A DNA stretch of 64,000 nucleotides, taken from assembly GCA_903952205.1 (NCBI GenBank), contig CAJBEZ010000028.1, positions 30,252-94,251 on the forward strand. Direction: 5' to 3'. The first letter of the stretch is position 1; the number at the start of each line of letters is the position of its first letter. The notes below the pieces were generated by a model that saw only the letters and a list, made by a program, of their open reading frames with translations, was not told the origin of the DNA and ran no database searches. A program made the position numbers and the translations under genes. This document shows, piece by piece, positions 54,449-63,173 of the stretch. Source of the DNA: an uncultured Desulfomonile sp. (lineage in GTDB: Bacteria > Desulfobacterota > Desulfomonilia > Desulfomonilales > Desulfomonilaceae).

Positions 54449-54810
54449 GAAAAGTGTTTCTCACTGCGTTATAAATGGCAGTTCGCTTGCTGGAATGGCG
54501 TTAATCTGGGCATCAATGAATCTGACAATTGTTCCGGTAAAGAGTTTAAGCATGGAATGAGTTGGAGATATGTGTTGGTCAAATCTATGGAACTGTTTCC
54601 ATATAGCACTGGTTTTTATTTTACTTCCAATAAATTCGGTTACCTAAACCACATCAGCGACCTGGTAGTATTACAGCAAAACTGGATGTATCGCAGCGAT
54701 ATGGATTTATCGACGATCAGGAGCTAGTCAACGCCATTGACAAATTCACTTACGACAATGGCTTAACCCAAATTCTAGTTGCGGCAAAAGGCCGGAATGT
54801 AAGAGTCTAA
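54449..54810 (+). pseudogene. Unidentified decayed coding remnant
   Basis: A 92-codon open frame (54449-54727) and an overlapping frame that ends DDQELVNAIDKFTYDNGL and reaches TAA at 54810 look like pieces of one frameshifted gene. I do not recognise it. Its position directly beside the tRNA-fragment junction would suit an integrase remnant, but no catalytic motif is visible. Confidence 0.3.
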
Positions 54811-54820
54811 ATGATGCCCT

Positions 54821-54841
54821 GTTACCTTTTTGTTACCTTTT
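54821..54841 (+). repeat. Tandem GTTACCTTTT boxes beside an att-like site
   Basis: GTTACCTTTT at 54821-54830 and again at 54832-54841, 65 bases left of the tRNA fragment. One more copy lies at 59977-59986, 97 bases right of the second fragment. They resemble integrase arm-type sites. Confidence 0.45.
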
Positions 54842-54905
54842 CTCAAATAATGTTGATTAATGAGTCAGTTTGTTGGGGTTTTTAACATCTAAACTATTGA
54901 TTTCT

Positions 54906-54951
54906 TTGGTACGCCCGAAGAGATTCGAACTCCCGACCTTCCGATCCGTAG
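54906..54951 (-). repeat. tRNA-Arg(ACG) 3' fragment, att-like site (copy 1)
   Basis: On the minus strand this reads CTACGG (anticodon loop with ACG) through the T arm GAGTTCGAATCTC to GGGCGTACCA. The 5' half is absent. 45 of 46 bases match the copy at 59835-59880. Truncation at the anticodon loop is the classic footprint of tyrosine-integrase integration into a tRNA gene. Confidence 0.8.
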
Positions 54952-56019
54952 TCTCAACAATAAACAATACCTACTTTTATTTCAGTCAGTTACATGGCCG
55001 ACCGTTGCTTCAAATCAGTTTAAATTAGTTGAAATCTGTGGTGATGACCCGCAAACCTCACACAGCGGCTTCCATGTTGAATCTCAGGAAATGCGACATT
55101 TATAGCAGGTATGTAGAGCGGAAAGACGTCCACCGCGTGCGTGTAGAGAGGCCCACTGACCTGGAATCAGTTGTTCCAAAATGGAACCGGCCAGATGATA
55201 AAAATAGACCAGAGGGGGGGGGCGGATGATCTCATCTTCCAGACCCCATCTCTGATTACGCCATGACCGAGGCGATTACTGAGCGACAATTCATTCCTTG
55301 TTCCGGTTTAGGAAAAGAGTGACGGATTCGAATGTCTACAAGGGGATTTACGAATCAACGAATTACGACCATCTTGATGTTTCGGACATACGGGAATCTT
55401 GAGACCCATACACTTGCCCCATCACGCCGCCCGCAATCTCCTGGCCCTCAACATGCAATTACTCTTTTTAATTCCCGTTTTGGTTCCGCATGTTTCGGCC
55501 AGGGCAGGCGTCGCGCCGCCAGACACACTTTACCTTTACCCTACCCTCATTGCGGCGTCGATCCTTGGGTTAAGGACTAAATCACGCATCTTGCTAAACC
55601 TCCGTCACGGCCCATGCAATTCGATTATCTGTATCGCATGTTCCTTGCCGGGCAACAGGCGTGCCCGCAGCGGCTTTCTCGCCCATTCCTCGGCCATCTC
55701 GGGCGGTCCAACCATCTTGTTTCCCAGCGGATTTATTCTTGTTGGTCGTCGCGTTCCAGGTACCCGGTCGGCTCTACGCGGGCGCTCGAACATAACATCG
55801 CATTACCGTCCGCAAGCGGTTCAGTCGCTGCCGCGCCTCCGGTAATTGACATTATGTAATCGCTTTTATCTGTCTATAAGCTTTGGTTTTATGGATTATT
55901 CCTCAATGGCTGTCTCTGAACAGATTCCAGCCATAGCCTTCACCCGCCTGTAACGGCTCTGGCCTAAGGCCGCCTACATCCCTGCGAGCGGATCCAAAAC
56001 CTGTCCAATTCGCCATGAT
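54952..56019. other. Gene-poor segment with a GC-richer block
   Basis: No ORF has a convincing start or family. Roughly 55420-55850 looks richer in G and C than its surroundings and is open in several frames; it may be foreign, decayed DNA. No clear repeat ends were found. Confidence 0.4.
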
Positions 56020-56892
56020 TCAACTAATCCCAGGAAAAAACTTCGGGAGAACCTGTCGCAACGAACTCAAGACATAGTCACATGAAGGAAGATCCAGTAC
56101 AAAAGATCCCAGCGCCCGGTCCCAGTTAGTCCGTGCCTCCAGAATCAGCTCATCGGTGAAAAAGTCGGCCAGCCCAGCAAACAAAACCCCTCTGTGATCG
56201 CACTTTCTCTTCAAAAGGGGCGTCAATTCCTTGATGTCTAGTTCTGACCCGAAGTTCTTCAGAAGACGCCAAAGATCGTAATAGTCACGCGAGCGGGGCC
56301 GGGTCCATCTTCCCTCAAGCAATCTTTCTTGGCTCTGGCGCAGGGAACGCATCTTTTCCGCAACAATCTCTTCAATTCTGTAACACCGAACCAACACATT
56401 AAAGTCTTCCTCATATTCATGGATCATGGGCCTAATCAAAGGATGAAGAAGTACCGGCTCATCTCTGGTTATCTCGATCTTTATAGAACAGACCCGTCCG
56501 CGGTACCAGGGGTAACTTACCAATATATTGAAGGCGTCTTGTCCTCTGGGATGAGGGCTCGTCTCCCGGAGCCGCTTCATCTCCACGCTGAACTGACCGT
56601 ATGGTTCCAGAAGTTTTCTTGTATCGTCGGTAGCCTGAAGGATGATTTCTTCTAATTCCTCCCTATTAAGCGCCTGGATTACCGAGAAATCCAGATCTTC
56701 GGAGAACCGGTAAGAACCGAAGAACATTTTTTTCAGGGCGGTCCCTCCCTTAAAGACCAACGTCTCCTTCAGGACAGGCTGTGACATAAGTCCCGCTAAG
56801 ACGTAACTCTGCGCATAATCCTTCTCAATGACATCAAGGATGACCTTATTCCGTTTGGCGGCTTCTCTAAGACGCACATTAAGGGGTCTCAT
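56020..56892 (-). CDS. abiEii: AbiEii-type nucleotidyltransferase toxin
   Basis: A 290-residue DUF1814 protein. FKGGTALKKMFFGSYRFSEDLDFSV (about 43-67) holds the GG..S/T and DxD metal motif of the nucleotidyltransferase fold; KIEITRDEPV and MRSLRQSQERLLEGRWTRPRSRDYYDL also fit. Such toxins modify tRNA or similar targets with nucleotides. Overlaps the antitoxin gene by ATGA. Confidence 0.88.
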   Translation of the reverse strand: MRPLNVRLREAAKRNKVILDVIEKDYAQSYVLAGLMSQPVLKETLVFKGGTALKKMFFGSYRFSEDLDFSVIQALNREELEEIILQATDDTRKLLEPYGQFSVEMKRLRETSPHPRGQDAFNILVSYPWYRGRVCSIKIEITRDEPVLLHPLIRPMIHEYEEDFNVLVRCYRIEEIVAEKMRSLRQSQERLLEGRWTRPRSRDYYDLWRLLKNFGSELDIKELTPLLKRKCDHRGVLFAGLADFFTDELILEARTNWDRALGSFVLDLPSCDYVLSSLRQVLPKFFPGIS

Positions 56893-57728
56893 TTAACTCT
56901 CTTTTCCCCCAAAAAGTTATTCTGAATCATCCATCTCTTGTCATAGGGCCCTCGCCGGGGCCGTGTTGGATCGAGTAATCTGAATCCCTTTATCGGTATT
57001 TTTTCGAGAGGATCGACAAACTCTTGAGGAGCGTCTAATCGTTCCAAGGCCCATCCTAGCCTCTTTATAGCAGAGGCTTTACCATATCGCACGGCATACC
57101 CGACCAGTTTTTCCAAGTCCAATTCATGGATGTGCTCTTCGAGAGTTGCCAGCGCCTCTCCTATTCCTCCAAATAGCCTTGGAGAAACAAAAGTCTCAAG
57201 AATAGTCCGTTCCTTATCTGTAATCGGAATCCGGAAACGCTCATCAACCCATACGTCTTCTATTCCAACAAAATGGTCCGGTATCACTGTTACATACTCA
57301 TATCTTGCGCCCCATACATCCCATGAATGCCTCGTGCCAATTTTTGCGTTAGATCTTCTCATCGTGGGCGTAACGACTTTTTGGGGTGTAAATGCAGTAA
57401 CGATATGGGGTATCTGATCGGTAAAACCATGATAGCTCATTGCGGACCAGTGACTAATGGCTGAAGGCTCCACCAGTCTAGTGGCGACGGCGAATGGGTG
57501 TACTTGGACACCACTGGGCAAGGAGCCGGTCCCGGCGTAAAGCCCGCGTCTCAGTCTGATAATCCACCCGGATTTTTCAAGATGTGAGAGAAGTTGCGAC
57601 AGATAATTGTCAGAAATTCCGATCTTCGCAGCAGCGGTTTTAGCCTCACCGACAGTGAATATGAACAGACCTTGGTCGGCTAATACCTGGAGAAGATTCA
57701 ATCCTTTTGTGTTACCGTAATCTATCAT
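56889..57728 (-). CDS. abiEi: AbiEi-type antitoxin/regulator
   Basis: A 279-residue protein with an N-terminal winged helix (AAAKIGISDNYLSQLLSHLEKSGWIIRLRRGLYA) and the AbiEi C-terminal antitoxin domain (AISHWSAMSYHG, DKERTILETF). It represses its own operon and neutralises AbiEii. Upstream gene of the pair, as usual for type IV systems. Confidence 0.87.
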   Translation of the reverse strand: MIDYGNTKGLNLLQVLADQGLFIFTVGEAKTAAAKIGISDNYLSQLLSHLEKSGWIIRLRRGLYAGTGSLPSGVQVHPFAVATRLVEPSAISHWSAMSYHGFTDQIPHIVTAFTPQKVVTPTMRRSNAKIGTRHSWDVWGARYEYVTVIPDHFVGIEDVWVDERFRIPITDKERTILETFVSPRLFGGIGEALATLEEHIHELDLEKLVGYAVRYGKASAIKRLGWALERLDAPQEFVDPLEKIPIKGFRLLDPTRPRRGPYDKRWMIQNNFLGEKRVK

Positions 57729-58116
57729 CTACCGAACCTTGTGAACTAGTGGAGATATATATTCTACTGCATAACTATTATAATAACAAGGTTAAGTATG
57801 TCGGTTTATAATATTGAATGATTTAATTGCACCGTTCGCGACCAAAATAATCGCATTGCTTCAAATAAAATATGAATGTCAGGAAAACAGGGTATTCGGA
57901 AAAAAGTTTCTATAACGTCCAAGCTTACAATCAGTTTAGTTTGAGCCTACCAAGTTGCGTTGGCCGCCGCTCGACCAAAAAGTATGTTGGAGCAAAAGGT
58001 ATGTTGAAAAGTTCCGATTGATCCTCCAAGACCACCGCCAAACCCGGGAAAAGTTATTAAACTCCGGAGCGAACAGATGGGACGCACTGAGAAGGATTAA
58101 AAAAGGCGGACATAAA
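57729..58116. other. Gap between two toxin-antitoxin pairs
   Basis: Contains the leftward promoter region of the AbiE pair near 57740-57840 (AT-rich). No gene recognised. Confidence 0.4.
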
Positions 58117-58431
58117 CTAACATCCTATTTGTTTTTCTCTTTTTTGCTTGACCACGTCCCAAACTATTTCAGGATGATCCGCAGCTATCTGAAGCAATAC
58201 TCTGGCTGGGCCTCTGGGCGTTCTACGCCTTTGTTCCCAGTTCTCCAATGTGCGGACACTGATCCCAAGCATAGTTGCAAAGTCGGACTGGGTGGCTCCC
58301 AGCTTGGATCTGATCGATTTAACGTCGGGTTTTTCAACCACAAATCTCCGACCGGGTTCCATTTCTCCACGCATTATTGCGCCGGCCTGTTGGACGCTTT
58401 CAAGAAGCTCATGGAACATTTTTCCCTTCAT
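58117..58431 (-). CDS. HigA-like helix-turn-helix antitoxin
   Basis: A 104-residue protein whose C-terminal half is an XRE helix-turn-helix (SKLGATQSDFATMLGISVRTLENWEQRRRTP). Four-base overlap with the toxin gene upstream. Expected to bind the toxin and repress the operon. Confidence 0.87.
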   Translation of the reverse strand: MKGKMFHELLESVQQAGAIMRGEMEPGRRFVVEKPDVKSIRSKLGATQSDFATMLGISVRTLENWEQRRRTPRGPARVLLQIAADHPEIVWDVVKQKREKQIGC

Positions 58432-58745
58432 GGTAACTCCGTTTGCACAATTTTTCGTAAAGCCTTGAGTTGACGTGAAGTCAGATCGTCTTGATCAGTC
58501 TTGGAGTAAACGTAGATCATATAAATAAGGTCTAGATTTACAACCCAGTAATATATTACCCTTACTCCGCCTCTCTTGCCCTGTTTCTTAACAGCCCATC
58601 TTATCTTTCTGAGACCTCCCGAGTCTTGAATTATAGCTCCTTCATCAGGGTGTTCGGTCAGATGGGCCTGTAACTTACGGTAATGCTCGTCCGGGAGCAG
58701 GTCCAGGGCCGCCTTAGTAAAAATAGGGGTTTCGACGAATTCCAT
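58428..58745 (-). CDS. RelE/HigB-like toxin
   Basis: A 105-residue protein with the RelE-fold pattern: GLRKIRWAVKKQGKRGGVRVIYYW and MIYVYSKTDQDDLT. Probably an mRNA interferase acting at the ribosome. Toxin-first order fits HigBA. Confidence 0.87.
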   Translation of the reverse strand: MEFVETPIFTKAALDLLPDEHYRKLQAHLTEHPDEGAIIQDSGGLRKIRWAVKKQGKRGGVRVIYYWVVNLDLIYMIYVYSKTDQDDLTSRQLKALRKIVQTELP

Positions 58746-59004
58746 AATATCCTGACTGAAATGTACGCCATTGGCGTGAAGCAGTCAACATCGTTAACAA
58801 AAATATTTCAATAGCCTTGTCATTGTTATATCATCGGTCATCTCCCATCATCTGAAAACGTTAGCCGGGTCAATATCACCGAAACTATGGGGGGTTGCAA
58901 TGAAAGGTATTGTACGCCACACCGGCTGCCCGGACACATAGGCAACATCATTCGGTGAGTCGGCACCAAGGCTCTATAAGGGTGTAAGACAAGGAGGGTG
59001 AAAC
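58746..59004. other. Gap before a recombination scar
   Basis: No full gene. A 13-codon frame starts at an ATG near 58900 with GGGGGG before it. AAGGAGGGTG at 58991-59000 serves the truncated start at 59005. Confidence 0.35.
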
Positions 59005-59049
59005 ATGAACGACAGAGTCATGGTCACATCCACACACTGCCGGTATTAA
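59005..59049 (+). pseudogene. Truncated gene start with a perfect ribosome-binding site
   Basis: ATG 59005 follows AAGGAGGGTG by 4 bases, yet only 14 codons follow before TAA at 59047, and these overlap the 3' end of the HNH gene. Likely the severed 5' end of a rightward gene at a deletion junction. The product is not identifiable. Confidence 0.45.
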
Positions 59050-59605
59050 GAAATTTATCTCCTAAATATTCGTATAAAGCCCCGAAAGCAATTTTACTCA
59101 TGGCCCTCTTTAGCATCTGCGTGTCTATGGTAATATCGATTCTGTAGTAAGAGCCTGACTCAGGATTGCGGTCCCCAATTATTATTTCGCGCCCCTTCTT
59201 TTGCTGACCATCAATAAATTTTTCCAGGAATTGATCAACCTGATCTGGCCCTAGAATTAACGCACCACCCTTCTCATCGTATGATTCAACTGGTTTCAGA
59301 ATACGCTGTTCGAGATATCCGCCAGATCTGAAAACAATTTCTGCCTCTACGTTTCGAGGCATAAGTGTAGCACGCATTCCCCACTCTGGCTCGCCCGATC
59401 TAGATCGAATTCCATGCTGCAACCGGAGCATTTGTATCGTTGATGAATTTGCTAAAGCAGCATCAAGGCTCGACCCTAGTTCGTTATTCACTTTCTTGGA
59501 CACTCGAATAGAGTAAGCTAAACCTCCACCTAAAGCATGTGGGAATATATGTTCATCAGTGAAAATAGTGTCCGGAAGCCCGGTATATGGACATATGTCG
59601 GTCAT
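59024..59605 (-). CDS. HNH endonuclease-like protein, probably 3'-truncated
   Basis: A 193-residue protein; ATG 59605 has GGAG 8 bases upstream. CPYTG followed by TDEHIFPHALGG is the HNH_5-type metal/nuclease motif. The end (YEYLGDKFLNTGSVWM) stops abruptly in what should be an ongoing domain, and the stop coincides with the junction described at 59005. Possibly a defence or mobile-element nuclease, now incomplete. Confidence 0.65.
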   Translation of the reverse strand: MTDICPYTGLPDTIFTDEHIFPHALGGGLAYSIRVSKKVNNELGSSLDAALANSSTIQMLRLQHGIRSRSGEPEWGMRATLMPRNVEAEIVFRSGGYLEQRILKPVESYDEKGGALILGPDQVDQFLEKFIDGQQKKGREIIIGDRNPESGSYYRIDITIDTQMLKRAMSKIAFGALYEYLGDKFLNTGSVWM

Positions 59606-59834
59606 CTCTTTTTCTCCGTTCATCTGAAAGTGATCAAATTTTAAAAAAGTTTTTCAAGACGCTATCGTAGCGTCATTCTGGATACAAGATCTTTTCTAGC
59701 TGGATTGGTCTTTGTCCGAGGAATTTTGATCACTGGGAGATTCTATTAGGTCGATTTGAAGCAGCGCAAATAAATTCTCAGTGCAGCAAAGGAATTTCAG
59801 AGGGAGATTGAACGCTCGTAACCTATTGTTTTAA

Positions 59835-59880
<46 letters not shown>

Positions 59881-60122
59881 ACTGACAGAATTCGTTAACC
59901 ACATCCATTTCCCGTAATATCTTCAGGCAGTTGCAAAATCTATTATCTTCTATTATGACGAATTATATCAAAAAATGTTACCTTTTTTACCAGACTACTT
60001 GAATCAAAACCTTAAAGCAGGCCATTCCATTTTCGGGTTCAAATTTCTCACAGACCATCGGATCAATGGTGAGTTCTCGCGTCATTTTGATAGTAAATTG
60101 GTATCATAAAGCCTGCCAGTCA

Positions 60123-60710
60123 TCACCAAGTCGTTTTTAGTCTCAAGTTTATCTTATCTTTATCGAACCTTTCCGGGTCAAAATCCACACCTACCGATTC
60201 CATCCAGTGATCGTAATCGGATTCATCTGGATCCCCGAGAACGTTCAGGAGATTCACATAACCTCTTGGACCGCCGCAGTCATCAGGAGGCCCAGAGCGT
60301 TTACCAGAGAGGCAAACCGGATATTGAAGCTTTTCATCAAAAGGTAAAATCTTTTCTAACAGAATCTCGTGTACCCAATTGTCTCCGAAATCGTAAATGT
60401 AGCGGAATTTCTCCTTCTCTTCTAAAATTAACTCATCCAAAGAGCTTATACTTTCGTCAGCGTCCGCTTCAGGTCCGTCTATCGGGTCAGCGTACCACAA
60501 TCCCCGAATGTTGAATACGTGCGGGTGGTGTCCCAACCAGTCCATAACCGTTTGGATTATAGTATGTAATTCATAGAGGGTGATGTCTCCGCAGACCTGA
60601 ATTCTTCGCCATATTGGAGGTTTAATGTCTCTTAAAGTAATCTTCAGTTGATAAACGAGATTGCTTGATCCTACGGGAGCGACAAATTCCTTTTTTAATT
60701 CCTTAGGCAC
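60123..60710 (-). CDS. Plasmid pRiA4b ORF-3 family protein
   Basis: A 195-residue protein; GTG 60710 has GGAAGG 7 bases upstream, while the frame reaches 60725 with TTG. Family signature: YQLKITLRDIKPPIWRRIQV, LYELHTIIQTVMDW, YIYDFGDNWVHEI, and the end CGGPRGYVNLL. Function unknown but frequent on mobile elements. Confidence 0.85.
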   Translation of the reverse strand: MPKELKKEFVAPVGSSNLVYQLKITLRDIKPPIWRRIQVCGDITLYELHTIIQTVMDWLGHHPHVFNIRGLWYADPIDGPEADADESISSLDELILEEKEKFRYIYDFGDNWVHEILLEKILPFDEKLQYPVCLSGKRSGPPDDCGGPRGYVNLLNVLGDPDESDYDHWMESVGVDFDPERFDKDKINLRLKTTW

Positions 60711-60823
60711 TAGTTTTCCTTCCAATTCATAAAGGAAATACCGGAAATGAAAAAAGTCCCTTTAACAATATTGTGACACTGCATGAGTCTGTTTTACTCT
60801 GAATCTAAAGCTTCTTGATTGTA

Positions 60824-61360
60824 TTAGTTCTTTTTATCGTATAGGTCGTTCATCAATCGTACGAATACAAACAGGAGACAATAGGTCAAGCTGGTTGCTG
60901 TTAAGCGTTCTGGTTTAAAAGACGCATATTTGTGCACCTCATCCTGAAGATATCTCATGAGTTCGATCTGGACACCTGTTTCTACAATGCGGTTAAAGAA
61001 TCTTTTTTCAAGACTTCTTCTAAGAGTCTCGTCCATATCCGTAACTTTAAAAAAAGCTTTTAGTTCCGAGTCGAGCAGATAAAGTGAATTCATGACCACA
61101 TTTTTTCCAGAAGAAACTTTAGGCGGTTTACCAAATGCGTCACGGTAAATCCAGATCACGTCGAAGCAAAGGTCGAGGTAAAGGTTAGCCATATCAGTAT
61201 TCTCTTTGGTTAAGCCGTCAGACGGTTCTCCATAGATGACTGCGTAAAGGTCTGGCTGGTTTCTTTGAAACTCATCCAGAATCTCGGTCACTTCCTGAGA
61301 TGACAGCATTCGCCCTTTCATCAGAATCCGATTGATTTCTTTCCTGGATAATGTTCTCAT
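60824..61360 (-). CDS. Unknown protein (178 residues)
   Basis: Soluble, largely helical-looking protein with acidic and aromatic residues (NLYLDLCFDVIWIYRDAFGK, SLEKRFFNRIVETGVQIELM). No domain recognised. It starts 46 bases after the small gene at 61407-61595 and is probably co-transcribed with it. Start ATG 61360. Confidence 0.65.
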   Translation of the reverse strand: MRTLSRKEINRILMKGRMLSSQEVTEILDEFQRNQPDLYAVIYGEPSDGLTKENTDMANLYLDLCFDVIWIYRDAFGKPPKVSSGKNVVMNSLYLLDSELKAFFKVTDMDETLRRSLEKRFFNRIVETGVQIELMRYLQDEVHKYASFKPERLTATSLTYCLLFVFVRLMNDLYDKKN

Positions 61361-61406
61361 TTTGAATCTATAAAATTTTGGCGCCGGTTTTAGATGACCG
61401 AGAGGT

Positions 61407-61595
61407 TCAAAATATCGACGAGTTACGGTGTTTCATTGCTTCGATTTCAGCGTCAATACAATCGGAGCAGGAGTCGTATAGAATTTCTTCAGGGTCTGCC
61501 CATTCATCGCCAATTAGTTCCGGAAGGTTTATATCAGCTTCAATTCCAATTGATTCGACGAGCGAGTCGTAACTCTTTTTCTCTTGTTCCAACAT
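61407..61595 (-). CDS. Unknown acidic small protein (62 residues)
   Basis: ATG 61595 follows AAGGAAC by about 8 bases; the frame extends to 61697 without support. The product is acidic with CSDC near residue 46. Partner of the gene at 60824-61360 by position. No family recognised. Confidence 0.55.
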   Translation of the reverse strand: MLEQEKKSYDSLVESIGIEADINLPELIGDEWADPEEILYDSCSDCIDAEIEAMKHRNSSIF

Positions 61596-61697
61596 TGTTG
61601 AAGTTCCTTTGAGACTAACGGAATGGTTCTTCCAACATACAACTAACGAACCTTCCTTGCGACATATTTTGAAAACATCAGGGTTCTGAAGGGACAA

Positions 61698-61928
61698 TAA
61701 ATAACAGGTTAAATGACTCTAATATTTGTGAAAAAAGGCGGAAATATTACTGGTCAATTTTTGGTTAATTCGTTTATTAAAGACCTGGATAAGCTGCGAT
61801 AATGGATTATATGAAAGATCTGGCAAAACCTATTATGTATTATAATAATATTTACTGAGTAAAATTAATTGGTTGAATTATATTAATCAACTATATTCTC
61901 TTTTTACATAATTCTATTTATTAAATTA
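61698..61928. other. AT-rich gap
   Basis: No gene seen. It holds the leftward promoter region for the 61.6-kb pair and runs into the 94-bp repeat. Confidence 0.35.
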
Positions 61929-62022
61929 CTTGACAACATATCAATAAAATGGTTGTTTCCTCGCCAGCGACAAACCAAACCTAATCCTTCCTTGACCCGT
62001 TACCAGACGGGTCAAACTTTTT
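61929..62022 (+). repeat. 94-bp dispersed repeat / candidate small RNA (copy 2)
   Basis: Matches 52623-52716. The terminal hairpin is TTGACCCGT-TACCAG-ACGGGTCAA followed by ACTTTTT, a good rightward intrinsic terminator. Flanking sequences of the two copies differ. Confidence 0.65.
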
Positions 62023-62029
62023 CTTGACC

Positions 62030-62058
62030 AAAAAAAAACCAACTGAAACTGCAGTTGG
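62030..62058 (-). terminator. Leftward intrinsic terminator
   Basis: On the minus strand CCAACTG-CAGTTT-CAGTTGG is followed by nine T residues. It should end a leftward transcript from 62.06-62.4 kb. Confidence 0.8.
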
Positions 62059-62158
62059 CGTAGGATGGGAAGATTATTTTCTTACCAAAGTTTTAATGCA
62101 ACTGCTGGACCAAAGTTCACTTTAAAACAAACATATTACATATCATTTTTCATATCAA

Positions 62159-62239
62159 CTAGTTATAAAACATCCATTCATCGAGGTCATGTTTGATCAA
62201 TGGGTCTAAATCAAGGTCGTTGTTCAAAAATTTAGACAT
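62159..62239 (-). CDS. Candidate 26-residue acidic peptide
   Basis: ATG 62239, 26 codons, acidic (NNDLDLDPLIKHDLDEW). No ribosome-binding site is evident. It lies between the small ORF at 62273-62389 and the leftward terminator. Confidence 0.25.
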   Translation of the reverse strand: MSKFLNNDLDLDPLIKHDLDEWMFYN

Positions 62240-62272
62240 AAAATGTTACTATTTTACAACATACTACAATTG

Positions 62273-62389
62273 CTAGACTTTTCTATGTATTAAAAACGGG
62301 CGGCTTGTGCCGAAAATTTGAACACTCGGATAATTTTTTACGCCTCTTTCAAGTATTGAACCGTGCATCGGGTTGACCATTTTCAACAT
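62273..62389 (-). CDS. Candidate 38-residue small protein
   Basis: ATG 62389 has a perfect AGGAGGG 4 bases upstream; 38 basic, hydrophilic codons follow to TAG. No family recognised. The strong ribosome-binding site and the downstream leftward terminator support a real small gene. Confidence 0.45.
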   Translation of the reverse strand: MLKMVNPMHGSILERGVKNYPSVQIFGTSRPFLIHRKV

Positions 62390-62633
62390 TTTGCCCTCCT
62401 AAATTAACTTCGCTAAACATGTTACAACCTATTGTAATCAGTAGTTTAATGTGCTGACATATAAAACATAACAGGATTTTAATATGTTATGAGCCGTCTA
62501 GTTCATAGTAGGAAATTAAATTGACACATTATATTACTATGGATCATTATTTACGCGGCAAGGCTGTATAGGCCATCAGGGGGGGATTCAAATCAGCAAT
62601 CTCGAAAAAGACAGGGGGAAGCCCGCGCGTATA

Positions 62634-63173
62634 TTGAAGGTGGTAGATAATGTTGAACGGCTACCGGACAATATACGCGCGAAACTTGTCGATTGGTTCC
62701 AGGCCGAACGCCCCTACTCTTCCATTTACGATTTTCTCACCAACGAAGGATATCAGGTTTCCAGAGAACGGATCAAAGACTGGAACAAGCAACTCCTCAA
62801 AAGATTAAAACTTGAAGCGGACAAGGAACTTTCAAGCGAAAAAACCAATAACAAGGTCGCCAAGGAGTTTGAGTCTCAAGCCTTAAAAGGGCTTATGGAG
62901 TTCTTCTGGGCTCCATTTGACACCCTAAAGCGGCCCAAATGTGAATCCATCGGAGATTATGGAAGAGTGGCCGACGTCCTGATCAAGTCCATTAATCTGA
63001 GTTTGAACAAGCGAAAAATGGAAATGGATCACAATATGGTTATCGAACGTGTCAGGGAAGAATTCAGAAAGGAATTCCAGAGACAGCTTGTCGGGCGACC
63101 TGAACTTGTCGGCGAACTGGTTGAAATAGTCGATGAAGTCGCTGACAAGATGTTGATAGCGAGTGAGGGGTGA
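62634..63173 (+). CDS. Phage small-terminase-like protein (DUF3486-like)
   Basis: A protein of about 179 residues (more if it starts upstream). VERLPDNIRAKLVDWF and YSSIYDFLTNEGYQVSRERIKDW resemble the helix-turn-helix start of Mu-like DUF3486/small terminase proteins. The TTG at 62634 lacks a good ribosome-binding site; in-frame ATC 62592 or ATT 62586 sits behind AGGGGGGG, so a rare start is possible. Next gene overlaps its stop. Confidence 0.65.
   Translation: MKVVDNVERLPDNIRAKLVDWFQAERPYSSIYDFLTNEGYQVSRERIKDWNKQLLKRLKLEADKELSSEKTNNKVAKEFESQALKGLMEFFWAPFDTLKRPKCESIGDYGRVADVLIKSINLSLNKRKMEMDHNMVIERVREEFRKEFQRQLVGRPELVGELVEIVDEVADKMLIASEG

Noticed and set aside
55399..55845. 148-codon rightward frame in the GC-richer block
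   Set aside because: No ribosome-binding site or family; overlapping frames are equally open, which suggests composition rather than coding.
57955..58473. 172-codon rightward frame over the HigA-like gene
   Set aside because: It is antisense to a clear helix-turn-helix antitoxin that overlaps its toxin gene by four bases.
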